A stretch of DNA of 64,000 nt from Papaver somniferum (lineage: Eukaryota; Streptophyta; Magnoliopsida; Ranunculales; Papaveraceae): positions 14,900,063 to 14,964,062 of the forward strand of contig NC_039362.1 of assembly GCF_003573695.1 (NCBI RefSeq). The letters run 5' to 3'. The notes below the pieces were generated by a model that was given only the letters and a program-made list of their open reading frames with translations, did not search any database and had not been told where the DNA came from. Position numbers and translations under genes: made by a program. Below are positions 1-10,140 of the stretch, piece by piece (the stretch's first letter is position 1; each line of letters begins with the position of its first letter).

Positions 1-249
1 CATTTTTTAATAAAAAGAAATAAATATTCATTTTAAATAGTAGAAAACCAAGATCCATTTAAATTTCGAAAACTTCAACAAATATTTCCTGCCGATTCTG
101 GTCAATTTTGGTCGCGTCAACCGAAATTAAACCAAGAATTTCGGAAAATTTCGCCTAACTCCGGACAAATTCGGTCTCGAGGAAATCAAATATTTAACTA
201 CCTGACTGAACCGAAATTTCCGGCAGAATCTCGGCCATCTCGGTGCGAG

Positions 250-740
250 ATTGGCTACATTGGTGTACGCTCAAGTCCCGGTGGTAGAGGTATGAGTCCT
301 GGTAGTAGAGGCACAAGTCCCTAAGGTTCAAGTCAGTTAAGTCGTGGAAGTGAAAGAAGTCAAAGAAGTTTGGGAAATTGTTCTACGCATAATGCAGTGA
401 TAGAAAGTTCTATTCCATATGTAGTGTTAGATAATCAAGTACGTGTAGGTGATGAATTCATTGACATGGATACAACTCCTAGAGGTTTGTTTAACCAATT
501 TCCAACTGACATTATAACTTCTAAAGGTGGCTTGAATATTGAAGTAGTTAGGCAATCTACAATTTTACCTCGATTGCCTCAACCACATCAGCATTTTACG
601 CATTTCAACCTCACGTATTTCAAGATTTCTATCGTTTTCCCCTCCACACGAGTGATCCCGTTACTTTTCAAGGTTATGCCGATTCCGACGAGACTCAACC
701 ACCAAGTCAGTCACAAAGCGGCCCAATCTGTGATATGTTG
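250..740 (+). pseudogene. Degenerate coding-like segment, unidentified
   Basis: An open plus-strand frame starts with a Ser/Pro/Gly/Arg-rich stretch containing short repeats of the SPG(G/S)RG type. It is broken by a stop near 324 and then runs on as about 120 residues. Near 605 the natural frame appears to shift by one base: the downstream alternative frame is rich in His, Phe, Pro and Gln and continues sensibly to about 740. The composition resembles the disordered tail of a plant transposon protein, but no domain is recognised. This is probably a decayed repeat-derived ORF and not a host gene. Confidence 0.3.
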
Positions 741-959
741 AACAACAGTCTTGATCCTAAACGCATGACCAATTGTCTTTAATGGTGAGGGAGAAAATGG
801 TCAGGAAAGTGAGTAGTTTATGGATGTAATTTAATTTAAATATTTTTCAATTTAATCTTTTTATTTTTATTGGTGAATATTTTCTTCAAATCGAAACTAG
901 TTTTACATATCATTAAGTTCAAACATTTAATTTTAAAAACGCTATTGCATTAGATAGCA

Positions 960-1362
960 CTTAATCAAAATTAAACTCATGCACACGAATCTTTTAGAGT
1001 TGATAGCATTGATCATGCTTAAACTGTTTTCCTTTGTCTTCTACAAATTTCATATCAACTCTAACGTTTAATTCGTTGATGGACAACTCAGGATGATCTC
1101 CTAATTATCCACAAAATTTGCGCATACTGTCTCATGTCGTTATTGATAAAGCAAAATCTTTGTTGAAGGCTCACATTTGTTCTTCTTGGATTTACATGAC
1201 CTAACGTCATAAACCTTTGAAACACATTTTCGCCCAGAAATTAAAAGTAGCTAACTTGAAATCTATATCACTTGCAACTGATATCCAACATCGAATTTGA
1301 TAAACATCTTCTTCTCGAGTGAAGCGAGCACTATCAACTTTGGTGTAGCGAGCACTATCCAT
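960..1362 (-). pseudogene. PIF/Harbinger-associated Myb-like (NAM-associated type) protein remnant
   Basis: On the minus strand a short ORF (ATG at 1362, stop 1207-1209) encodes 51 residues with the pattern FTREEDVYQIRCWISVASD followed by an FW pair. This matches the start of the Myb/trihelix-like domain in the accessory protein of plant PIF/Harbinger transposons, often annotated as NAM-associated or glutathione S-transferase T3-like. Downstream to about 960 the same protein can be followed through stops and frame changes (a LQQRF...QYAQILW stretch, then GKQFKHDQCYQL, like the family's late F-x-HCW block). A TATA-like CTATAAATAC lies on the same strand around 1417-1427. I see a broken accessory ORF; the transposase itself is not visible. 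The family call is pattern recognition, not a search. Confidence 0.4.
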
Positions 1363-1472
1363 GTTGACGTGAATTTGAAGTTGAGATGGTGTGAGTTGGA
1401 ATGATTTTGAAGTTGAGTATTTATAGGGGTGAATTTCTGGCTGTTAGATGATGATTGCTGAGCGATGATCAT

Positions 1473-2114
1473 AACGACGAGTGGTAGAAATTCTAGCGTT
1501 GGCGTTGTTTTGACTGTCGAGCGCTTTGAAGACCACCGGGAGATGTAATCTATATTGATCGCTAGAGACTCTGTCGCGTATTCCTAACTGTCATATTTGA
1601 CACTTAACCACTTAAGTTTTCCACTTGCCATATCCATAGTGGGTATAAAAGAGACAAACTATGTTGTTTGACATGTGCATAGAAATAGGACTCAGAGTCG
1701 TTATTTTTCCAAAACAACAAAATGACGACCTGGGACTTCTGAGATTCTAAATTTACTTAGAAAAACAGGTAACACGCGCGTAAGTATGCAAGCGAATTAG
1801 TAATTAAAGAAAATAAATGACACTCAGATTCATAGATTGGTTAAGGGTTATATCCATTTTGAAGACCATAGTCAGTTTGGAACGTATATAACAGTTCCCC
1901 ATTTAGTGATGTCTTTAACCGTTGCCAAATAAATCAGGATCGAAGAAAACATGTAGCAATTTTTTCCAGTTAAAGTTACTTCCAATTATAGTCGTTCAAT
2001 TTTATTTTTTTTGACAAGAAACAAAGTTTATATTAAAAGTAAGGAAATATTACGACTGCTACATCAGACATCCCTTAATATTTCTGCATAGCCTTCTGGG
2101 ATGTTTTCGAAATA
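1473..2114. other. Intergenic, no feature recognised
   Basis: AT-rich sequence with no convincing ORF, RNA gene or terminal repeats. It separates the Myb-like remnant from a LINE tail. Confidence 0.4.
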
Positions 2115-2330
2115 CTAAAAAAAATCTTTAGAAGTTTTAGCTTTGTTAGCTAGCTTATGAGCTATATTGTTTGCAGTTTTTTTAACATAGTTGATAGAAC
2201 CACCACTAATACTGTTTAAGAGGTGCTTTATTTCTATTACAAGGCCATAATTCTCCCACTGTACATACAGGGTTGCGCCTTTTATAGAGTTCACTACATT
2301 TATACAGTCGGTTGACACTCATTATTACAG
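2115..2330 (-). pseudogene. LINE RNase H-like tail, remnant 1
   Basis: The minus-strand frame reads like the second half of the RNase H-like domain (RVT_3 type) that ends many plant LINE polyproteins: a (S)TDCINVVNSIKG segment corresponding to the third-Asp region, then a block around IKHLLN, and a NNIAHKLANKAK ending like the family's N-x-VAHxLA(R/K)xA signature. The expected N-terminal half of the domain is absent, so this is a 3'-end stump of a 5'-truncated insertion. Confidence 0.6.
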
Positions 2331-2557
2331 TAGTCATCTAGTTTTATGGATGGTTTAAAAAAATGTACAAGAATCATAAAATTTCTCTAATTTAGAGATC
2401 AATGGGTTTGATAGAGATCAGATGGCTCTTGGATACGCATGACTCTAATTCTTGATTCATCTTATATTTTTTTAATCACAATTTCTTTTTCTTTTTCTTT
2501 TCATCAATATATTGCACTTTCCAATTTGTACAAAGTTTGGGGTATCTAAATTGAGGG

Positions 2558-2935
2558 AGGATCCATGAACACTCTTATTTGTATACTAACCCACATAATT
2601 TGAGCTGTTTCCCCCATAAAACTCGAATGCCAATGAATTTAAAGCTAATATTTCGATAATAAGTTTTTATATTCCTACAAAAAATGAGCATGATCCTAAA
2701 TACCAAACCGTATCGATCTTAATTTTAATCGTTAATTTTTACGAGTTGATTTTTAAATGGGAAAATAGTGGTATTATACGTCTCGAACTACACTCATTTT
2801 TGGTAAGAATATAAAATCTTATAAGAACAACATATTATCAACATATTAGATTTAAACTCATTGTTATTTGAGTTTTACGAAAAAATGGTCCAAATTATAC
2901 ATGACAGTGTACATATAAGTGTACACTCCCTATTT
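2558..2935. mobile_element. Fold-back MITE, copy 1 (family with AGGATCC ends)
   Basis: Non-coding DNA whose two halves are imperfect inverted repeats. The left arm has an AAAATGAGCATGATCC block and the right arm its complement, an ACTCATTTTTGGTAAGAAT block; an ACTCGAATGCCAATGAATTTAAAG segment pairs with a segment near 2855-2875. The left end carries AGGATCC, as in the copy at 5735. The right end is less clear, so the boundary is approximate. The same family recurs at 3072-3425 and 5735-6141. Confidence 0.55.
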
Positions 2936-3071
2936 ACTCCAAGATTATCTTTGGAGATGCACTGTAATTTTTATTTTTTACTAGGACCCAAAAAAATTTG
3001 ATAGTGGTAAAACAATATCCGACTGATTAAAGAAGAACAACCAAACTTATTACCCAACTATAAGGTGATGA
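2936..3071. repeat. Segment with a 39-bp duplicate of 4640-4679
   Basis: Positions 3019-3058 (TCCGACTGATTAAAGAAGAA and onward to TTACCCA) recur almost unchanged at 4640-4678. The stretch sits between two copies of the fold-back family, so it may mark where one of the neighbouring insertions or a local duplication occurred. Confidence 0.5.
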
Positions 3072-3425
3072 TTATCACTCAAATGACAATGAATTTAAAA
3101 CTAATATTTCGATGATAAGTTTCTCTTATATGACTCTATATTTCTACGGAAAATGAGCATGATTCTAAATATCAAACCTAACCATTTACCAATTTTAATT
3201 TTAACCGTTAACTTTTAACCGTTGATTTTCAAAAGAGTAGATGATGGTGTTATAGTCTCGGATTGCGCCAATTTGTGGTAGGATTATAGAGTCTCGTAGG
3301 ACGAACACATCATCAAAAATATTTCCTATAAACTCATCGTCATTTGAGCTTTACGGAAAAAATGGTTCAAAGTATTTCTAAAAAAATAAAACATGGTCCA
3401 AATCATATAAGAATGTACACGGATC
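3072..3425. mobile_element. Fold-back MITE, copy 2
   Basis: Close relative of copy 1: the same order of blocks (AATGAATTTAAAACTAATATT, a GAAAATGAGCATGATTCTAA block, and a complementary AATTTGTGGTAGGATTATAG block) and a similar right end (TGTACACGGATC). The left end seems to lack the terminal AGGATCC. The arms pair imperfectly around a centre near 3215-3225. No ORF. Confidence 0.55.
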
Positions 3426-3472
3426 TAGTAACAATAAAATCCCGTCTTTTTACCTCTTTGTTCTGTCTGTTC

Positions 3473-3996
3473 TAGGGCTGTCAATGGGTTCGGGTCTTCC
3501 TGAGTATCACTAGATCCGGACCCTACTTATAAAGATCGGCTCCGGTTCCTAAATTTGTGGACCCAGAATCGGACCCGTTTAAAATCCCGGATACCCGTCG
3601 GGTATTATAAAGAAAATCTTAAAAAGCTTAATTTCTTTCTCTTTTTAACTCGAATCTAAATTATTTTTATAAAAATTTATTATTATTTCTTTATTAGTTT
3701 ACTAAACAAAAATTATATGTAAGGAAAAAAATGAAAAATGAAAAAAAAATCAAAGCCGAAACCAGCAAAATACGTATAACTTTTGCTAAAAAGATAATAA
3801 TATGATAAATAACCGGGTACCCATCACCCGCGGGAACCCGCCGGATATTACCCGTTTGGACATGTTAACATTCGGGTCCAATCGGGTAATTACTCGACGG
3901 GCCCTAAATTGCTAATAGATCCAACTCTAGGATCTAGAACCGGACCCGAATATAGCGAGTCTGGTTCCGAGTAATGGGTACCCATTGACAACCCTA
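3473..3996. mobile_element. hAT-like MITE, TAGGGCTGTCAATGGG ends
   Basis: The left end TAGGGCTGTCAATGGG is matched in inverse orientation by CCCATTGACAACCCTA at the right end. Subterminal regions are rich in short GGGTACCCG / CCCGGATACCCG motifs, as usual for plant hAT-type non-autonomous elements; the middle is AT-rich and non-coding. The 8-bp flanks (GTCTGTTC and ATAAGTTC) match in only part of their length, so the insertion is probably old or the duplication is mutated. Confidence 0.65.
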
Positions 3997-4273
3997 ATAA
4001 GTTCATTACAGCTCTTATTAGCTGTCATAACGATTTCTGTTAATAATATGTGTAGGATTACTACACGTGTGTGGCTATCATTCATTCCTATCTGAGTCTC
4101 TCTGCATTTAATGTCTTGTACATACATCTTCTTTGCTTAATGAAGAATTCTTTTCTGTATTTCAAAGTGTAACTAGGATCCTCCCCATTTACATTAGAAC
4201 TTTTTCGCTTCTAACATTGAGGATGCTATGTAAATTTTTTTTTTGTACTGGGATTGGAGAAGAATGATAGTAA

Positions 4274-4585
4274 GACCATGTTTGTTTACATCTGACTCGC
4301 GATCTGAATATGAGTCAATTTATGAGTCGTCGCGAGTCAGATGTCAGACTGTTTGTATTCAATTTTGAGTCAGACCTGACTCGACCTCTGACTCAAACCT
4401 AGTCCCTGACTCAAACCCGTATAAGTCAGGTAACAAAATATCCCTAACTCATTGGATCAAACCACCGACTCACATTTTTTTGAGTCAGTTGAGTCTGATC
4501 TGACTCAAACAACCATATTAAGTTAGATATGACTTGAATTCAGATCTAGATAACTCAGATGAGTCAGGAGTAAACAAAGAAGGTG
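4274..4585. mobile_element. PIF/Harbinger-like (Tourist-type) MITE with TAA duplication
   Basis: Imperfect terminal inverted repeats of about 26 bp: GACCATGTTTGTTTACATC... at the left and the complement of GAGTCAGGAGTAAACAAAGA at the right. TAA stands directly outside both ends (4271-4273 and 4586-4588), the duplication expected of PIF/Harbinger elements. The interior is full of short GAGTCAG/CTGACTC motifs on both strands. No coding potential. Confidence 0.6.
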
Positions 4586-4588
4586 TAA

Positions 4589-5734
4589 GCCTGAGAAAAT
4601 ATTTTGCGTTTTGTCCGTCGGTAAAAAAAAAAAAAAAAATCCGACTGATCGAAGAAGAACAACCAAACTTACTACCCAGTAGACTACACACGTTGATATC
4701 CTCCATATCCAACGATCGATCTCCTGCTACTTTAGATTCACGTCAGAACACGACATTAGTACAAAAACCGACACGAGTTTGTTTTTGACTGCCAAATACA
4801 TATACCCTGCAGCTTTAACCTTTCAGTTTCAGTCATTTACCCTTTTGTCTCGCTGTTAAATTACTAAAACACCACTGCTTTAATGATTCCTATAAACCCC
4901 TCTCTAATCACAAATTCTGACCCCCATAATCACAATTTAGATGTCCTTTGGATATAACCCAGGAGACATGATACCATGATAGTGCTGCAACCAACAACCT
5001 CAAAAATCAGATCATCCTTAACAACTCCAATTAATTCTCCCACCCACTTACACTTGCAAGCAACTAAAAGATTTAATGCTTTTTTATATTCATATATTAT
5101 ATACAATTTTTTTTTTTGAAGTTTAAGATTGTACTATCCTCAAGATATGATCTTTTTGTTTTGTTTGGATAATCACCCACAAGTCTATTTTGAAGTTGTG
5201 TTTGCGTTTGATGTTTGTGCACGTTCCTGCGTCGTACACATTATTATGAAAATTGAATAATAACAAACCCGATAACTAGAATTTTGAGACTATTATGGAA
5301 CCTAGATGACAATGGTGGACGTTAAACACTAGATGCTAGTGATGATGAGATAGATAAGAGTAAAAAATCTTCTTATGGTTGTGCGAAGAAAAAACATGTC
5401 AACAAATGTGAGACATGGAACCACATGCCTTAACCTTCACATCTGTACTTGTCTCTACAAAGTTTGATAACAACACCGCACATATACATAGACCCTCCAA
5501 GTACAAAAAAATATTAATAAATTAATTCTTTTATAATTATTTAATATTTAATTTAGGGACCCAAAGAAAATAAATACCATTGAAAAAGGAAGAGAAAAAG
5601 ATAAAGAACACCCTGTCCCTTTCTTTGCCACTTAAATCTTTCTTTTCTTAGTTTACAAAAGTAATTTAATATCCTTAAAAATCAAAATATGAAATCTCTT
5701 TCGACTTAAAGTTGAAATATATTACAATAGAGGT
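4589..5734. other. Intergenic, AT-rich
   Basis: A 17-A run (about 4623-4640) is followed by the 39-bp duplicate of 3019-3058. The rest is simple AT-rich DNA. Short open frames here have no recognisable content. Confidence 0.4.
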
Positions 5735-6141
5735 AGGATCCATCATTCCATTGACATGATTAGAGTGACATAATCTTCACATTTTTGCGTCATTTTTTCT
5801 ATTAAACCCAACCGATAATGAATTTGAAGCTAATTTTTTGGTGACATGTTCTTCTTATAAGTCTCTACACTCCAACCAAAAATGAGAGTATTCCGAGATG
5901 TATAAGACCACTATCTACTATTTTGAATATCAATCGTTGAAGATTAACGGTTGAAATTAAAATTTATGGATGGTGAAGTTTCGTGTTTCAGAATATTCTC
6001 ATTTTTGGTAGGAATGTAGAGTTTTATATGAGGATCATGTCACCAAAATCTTAGCTTCAAATTCACCGTCTTTTAGATTTTCTAGAAAAAATGACGTTAA
6101 AATGTTATGATAATATCAATCTAACCATGTCACTGGATCCT
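5735..6141. mobile_element. Fold-back MITE, copy 3
   Basis: The best-preserved member of the family. About 190 bp from AGGATCC at 5735 are repeated in inverse orientation up to GGATCCT at 6141. Both arms contain TGACATG(A/G)TTAGA, GACG/GCGTCATTTTTTCTA, GAATTTGAAGCTAA and ACCAAAAATGAGA(G/A)TATTC blocks in mirrored order. A single transcript would fold into one long hairpin. No ORF. Confidence 0.7.
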
Positions 6142-6385
6142 TCCCCATTACAATAACAGGAGTGTATGTTTAACAGCTAGATGCAGAGTGTTTTAGGAAA
6201 TTAAAAGTAATCCTTTTAAATATTTAAGTAATTAAAATATTTTTTAATTTAAATATTTTTTTTTAAAATATTTCTTTTAAGTAATTAAATATCTACTCTA
6301 AATTTTAAGTCAATCCACTTCTTCATGTTTTGTTTAGTTTCAGAAGTCGTTCCTGAGATGTACCAAGGCGGATCACTGTTCGAGG

Positions 6386-6769
6386 TTAGGGATCGAAACA
6401 GGTTTCCCGAGTCGGTTTCGAATTAAACTTTTGGACACTTCGTTCTTTTTCCGTTCTGGACGCAACAAGCATTGCCCAGGACTCAGCTGTGAGAGCGGTT
6501 GTAATTCCTAGTGGCCGTGCTACGACTACCAAGGTGTTGGAAAAAGCATCCCTGCAAATAAAACCTTCTCCAGCTATTCCTGGGTGTTCACGTGCTGCTC
6601 CGTCTGTGTTGATTTTGATCCAGTCTATATTAGGTTTAATCCAGCCTATTAAGATTGTTGCAGACGTTGTTGTTTCATTTCTTGAGTTTGTGGGAGCTGG
6701 TGTTCCGGGTGGCACAAGAGGCAGGTTATCTTGTGCCCAAGAGAATTCTTGTTGAAGACTGGGAGCCAT
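6386..6769 (-). pseudogene. LINE RNase H-like tail, remnant 2
   Basis: The minus-strand frame (127 codons) contains W(I)KPNIDWIKINTDGAAREH followed by GIAGEGFICRDAFSN and LTAESWAMLVA. This is the first half of the plant RVT_3/RNase H-like domain: a P-x-x-x-W-x-K-(I/V)-N-T-D-G-A block carrying the first catalytic Asp, the G-x-(A)G-(F)-(I)-x-R-D block, and the AE-x-x-A block with Glu. The domain breaks off after about 100 residues into unrelated sequence, and nothing upstream shows reverse transcriptase. Confidence 0.6.
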
Positions 6770-7939
6770 TTGGATAATGTTACTCGGATTGGGTTGCCTT
6801 TGTCGATAAATGTGATCATTCCTAATTATCCATAAGGATCAGAAAAGAAAACAAACGAATGTTCTGTATGAAGACCTGAAAAACTACTAAAAAACAAAAA
6901 TAAACCAAATATACCCCTAAAAGGATGGTGATGAACCATTTTAGTGCAGTAATGGGTCCTGGCTGAATGTCATGGGATCCAACAATTTTTTTTCCTGTAA
7001 GTATCCGTTTTCATGTTATTTTGTGAGACGATTCACTTAGAATTTTGTGTCTTATATTTCAAAAGTGTACTAGTTAAACTTCAGTGAGACTTAATATGTG
7101 TTCTTCAAAAAGAAAGTTGTGAAAGGGTAAATCACGGTGTAACTTGTTTTTATTTTTTGTAGAATCAAATCCCATACTTGAATCGTATATTTACTGTCAT
7201 TTTTATATTAACTTATAAATTAAAAATAGAAATGTATGTTATTTTGTAATGTTGATGCATATGCTATAATCGATGAAATATGATGGAACAAGATAAATTC
7301 ATAAATTTGCATAAAAAAAGGAAGGTAAGTTTATAAACCCATATTCTAAAATATCATGATAGTTTTAATAAAACTGTCTAACTAAGTTAAAAAAATCGTA
7401 TAATAAAGAAGGGGATATCTACGGTTCCAGCAGGATTCAATTCTTTCTTAAGAGTCGAATTGAATCAGAAATGGTTAACTTTGTGCCGGGTGAATACTAA
7501 CTCGTACGAGTCTAATAACCATGCTCAAAAATATTATTTTCTTCTAAAACGAAGTATTAATGAGTATTAAAGCGATGTTCCCAATATTTTTTTGCTTTTA
7601 AGAACTAAAGAGTCCTTTTTGAAATATAGTTTGGAAACTAACTTATGACGTTTAAAATGAAAATCTAATTCCTAATGTTTTTTTTTTTGTTGGATTGGCG
7701 AGGACATCATGACTCTTATAACACCTGACTAGTTTCTGGGGAAGATTAACAATGTGAACCTCTCCATCTACACCTGGCCAGGTTAAAATATTTTTTTTTG
7801 AAAGTGGTCATCGAGAAGAATTTTAAACTCACATTTCGTTTGTGAGGTCAGTGAAAACCACTTCGCCGTCTTTCTAACGGTTGCATCCTCGTTTTTGTTT
7901 TCAAAAGCATGAGATTTACTAGGAAACGATTACACGAAG
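6770..7939. other. Intergenic, nothing recognised
   Basis: AT-rich DNA with poly-T tracts. No ORF with domain-like content and no paired termini were found. Confidence 0.4.
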
Positions 7940-8401
7940 TTATATCATTCCAGTGAAGTCATTTAGTACAATTTGATTTAGAAAGATGAAATCATATGGC
8001 CCCGATGTTGTTGAGAGATTTCTAGACTGACTGACATCTGCTCCATAATTCGCGAGGTCATCCGATGATTGGTTTCCTTTCCTGTAGTTACGTGGGATAG
8101 CAGTAGCACATTGCGAAATTTGGTGTATCATGTGCTTGATTTTATTAATCATTCAATATATCATGGCGATCCAATATGAGATTTTGGGAACCTTAGCAGA
8201 TTTTTCGAACCCGTTTCAGATTGTACTTTTGGCCAACTCTGTTCGGTTGTTGTTCTTGACTATATCATCATGGTCCAAGTCTCTTTTATTAGTGTGGTGG
8301 TGGTGCCTAAAGGTTGCTTTAGCGCTACCATAGATCTTGACGACGAATTCCCGCATATGAAACATGTCCCACAATTCTAGGATATCCTCTAACCCCTCCA
8401 C
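7940..8401 (-). pseudogene. LINE RNase H-like tail, remnant 3
   Basis: On the minus strand, codons around 8190-8020 give an ISYWIAMIY stretch, a stop, then KIKHMIHQI...CATAIPRNYRKGNQSSDDLANYGAD. This matches the end of the plant LINE RNase H-like domain (P-W-x-I-x-Y-x-I-x-D-I, then H-x-x-RE-x-N-x-x-AD-x-LA-x-x-G). Sequence to 8401 on the same strand could be upstream decayed coding. A stop and frame breaks make it a relic. Confidence 0.5.
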
Positions 8402-8614
8402 ATGTATTGATCTAATCTAACTTAGGATTGATCCAACCTATCGAAATGGTTATTGTTAATCATGTGTTGTTTGTTTGGTTTGGGGATGGTGGCATACCAG
8501 ACAATACAATAGGTTGGAGTACCTTCGGTTCTTTTGTTCATTATTAAGGCGCAAATAATTATCAGCAGTAAGCTGGTCTAGCTGGCTGGGTCTGCTGCGG
8601 GCAGTGGGCTTAGC

Positions 8615-8697
8615 TTTGCCTATGTAAAAGAATGAAAATAAATATTAAGACCTAATTGCCTATGTAAAAAAATGAAAATAAATATTAAGTCCTAAAT
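8615..8697. repeat. Local tandem duplication (~40 bp x 2)
   Basis: A unit beginning TTGCCTATGTAAAA(G/A)AATG and ending TATTAAG(A/T)CCTAA occurs twice in tandem. It is a simple duplication in non-coding DNA upstream of the SPL gene. Confidence 0.7.
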
Positions 8698-9239
8698 CTG
8701 TTAAAAAAAAAGTAAAAAATATAGTCCCTCAGTTATTTTTTAATAGACAAGTTTCTATAAATAAATATTTTAAAAAAATAAACCAGTTTCTTAATGGGGA
8801 AAGTCAATTGTTACTTTAATTTTCTGATACCACTTTTCTTTTAACTTATTTGGATGACAAGTGTTATGCAGACCATTTCACTTATTTTTTTGGCTGATAA
8901 GTGTCATGAGGACCAAACTTCACTTCTTTTATTCACAAATGTCCACAGTACCACTTTCAATAATTATTTCTCTTAATTTCCGCCTATTAACGTACGGATT
9001 AAGAAAAAGAAAAAGCTATGAAATGAGGAAACAAAGGGGACAACAAAGTCTTACTCACTACTCTAGTCTACTCTATACAGTCTTAAGTCTTTCATCTCCT
9101 TCCATGGTCTGTGTCTCAATCTATCTCCTCAAAAAATTTGTACTTAAATACATTATCTATGAGGGTCTCTTCACTAAACTGGTCCTCTACAAGTGCCAAT
9201 TAGTCTGCTCCGTTATTCTAGATACATTAAAATAACAAA

Positions 9240-10140
9240 CAAACTCCCCCCCCATTGCCTTCTCCTTTTAATCCCCCATTTCTTTATTGATTAAAATCAA
9301 CAAACAGTAATTCTTTTACTGATTTGTTTGGAGTTTGGAGATTGATCCTTGCATTATTCATCTTCTTAACCTTTTCTTTTCTTCACATACACAAACAAAC
9401 ACTCACACACCCATTTTGTTTTGTTTTTATCTTCCTTCTTCTTCTCTCTCTCTCTGTCTGTCCTCTTTATTGGTTTTTAATGGAATCCATGTCAGGGAAT
9501 GAATGGCTGGAAAGACTAAATCAGTTTTTCCTCTGCTCCTGTTGTCTGCAAGTCTAGTACACTCCTTACTTATTCACTCTTTCTTCTTTTCTATTTTTCC
9601 TTTCATTTTTTTCATTAATAGTTTGTTGTGTGAGTGTATCATTAAAACACTTTCACATTTTGTTGAGTTTTCCCATTTCTTTGGAATTTTCTTTTATTAC
9701 TGCTACAACACCAAATTTTTACTAGTGCTGGTTAAAGATTTTTGATTGAAGTTCCCAAAGATGACATATTTATGACTTCCTCCTACATTTTTACTTGCCC
9801 AGCAGCCCATTATTCTGATTTTTCACTTTACAGAGTTTTCTTTTTCTTTTTTATTTGTTTTGTTTTTGGATCAACAACAATATTTTCAGTAATCTGAAAG
9901 AGAAAAGAAAAACAAACAGTACTTTGAAAACTTCCTTAGTATATTGGCTTGTTTGTTTCTCACTTTATGTATTTAAACATGGCTTTACTTGTTTCTTGCT
10001 TGATTCCTTGCTAGTAGTCTATTGCTATTGGTTGTTCAAGTTGAGTCATTTTTCAGTGATCAGAGCAAGAGCAAGAAGGTGACCGACTAACAAGGAGAAG
10101 AAGAAGTAGGCAGAGGAAAGAAAACAAGAGGGTTTTATTT
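9240..10140 (+). promoter_or_regulatory. Probable 5' leader/promoter of the SPL13-like gene
   Basis: The 900 bp before the SPL start codon are T- and CT-rich, with a CTCTCTCTCTCTGTCTGTC tract near 9445-9465, typical of plant leaders. A short upstream ORF (ATG at 9480, 25 codons, start MESMSGNEWLERL) would lie in the leader if transcription begins before it. A polypyrimidine run followed by TTTTTCAG near 10056 could be the acceptor of a leader intron, as in related SPL genes; no matching donor is certain. No clear TATA box was found. All of this is inference from composition. Confidence 0.35.

Noticed and set aside
4534..4788. 84-codon ORF with a lysine run
   Set aside because: It crosses the MITE end and a poly-A tract; chance frame.
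8861..9745. Phe/Leu/Ser-rich frames of 77-124 codons upstream of the SPL gene
   Set aside because: The composition reflects a T-rich promoter/leader; no domain, and the frames end arbitrarily.
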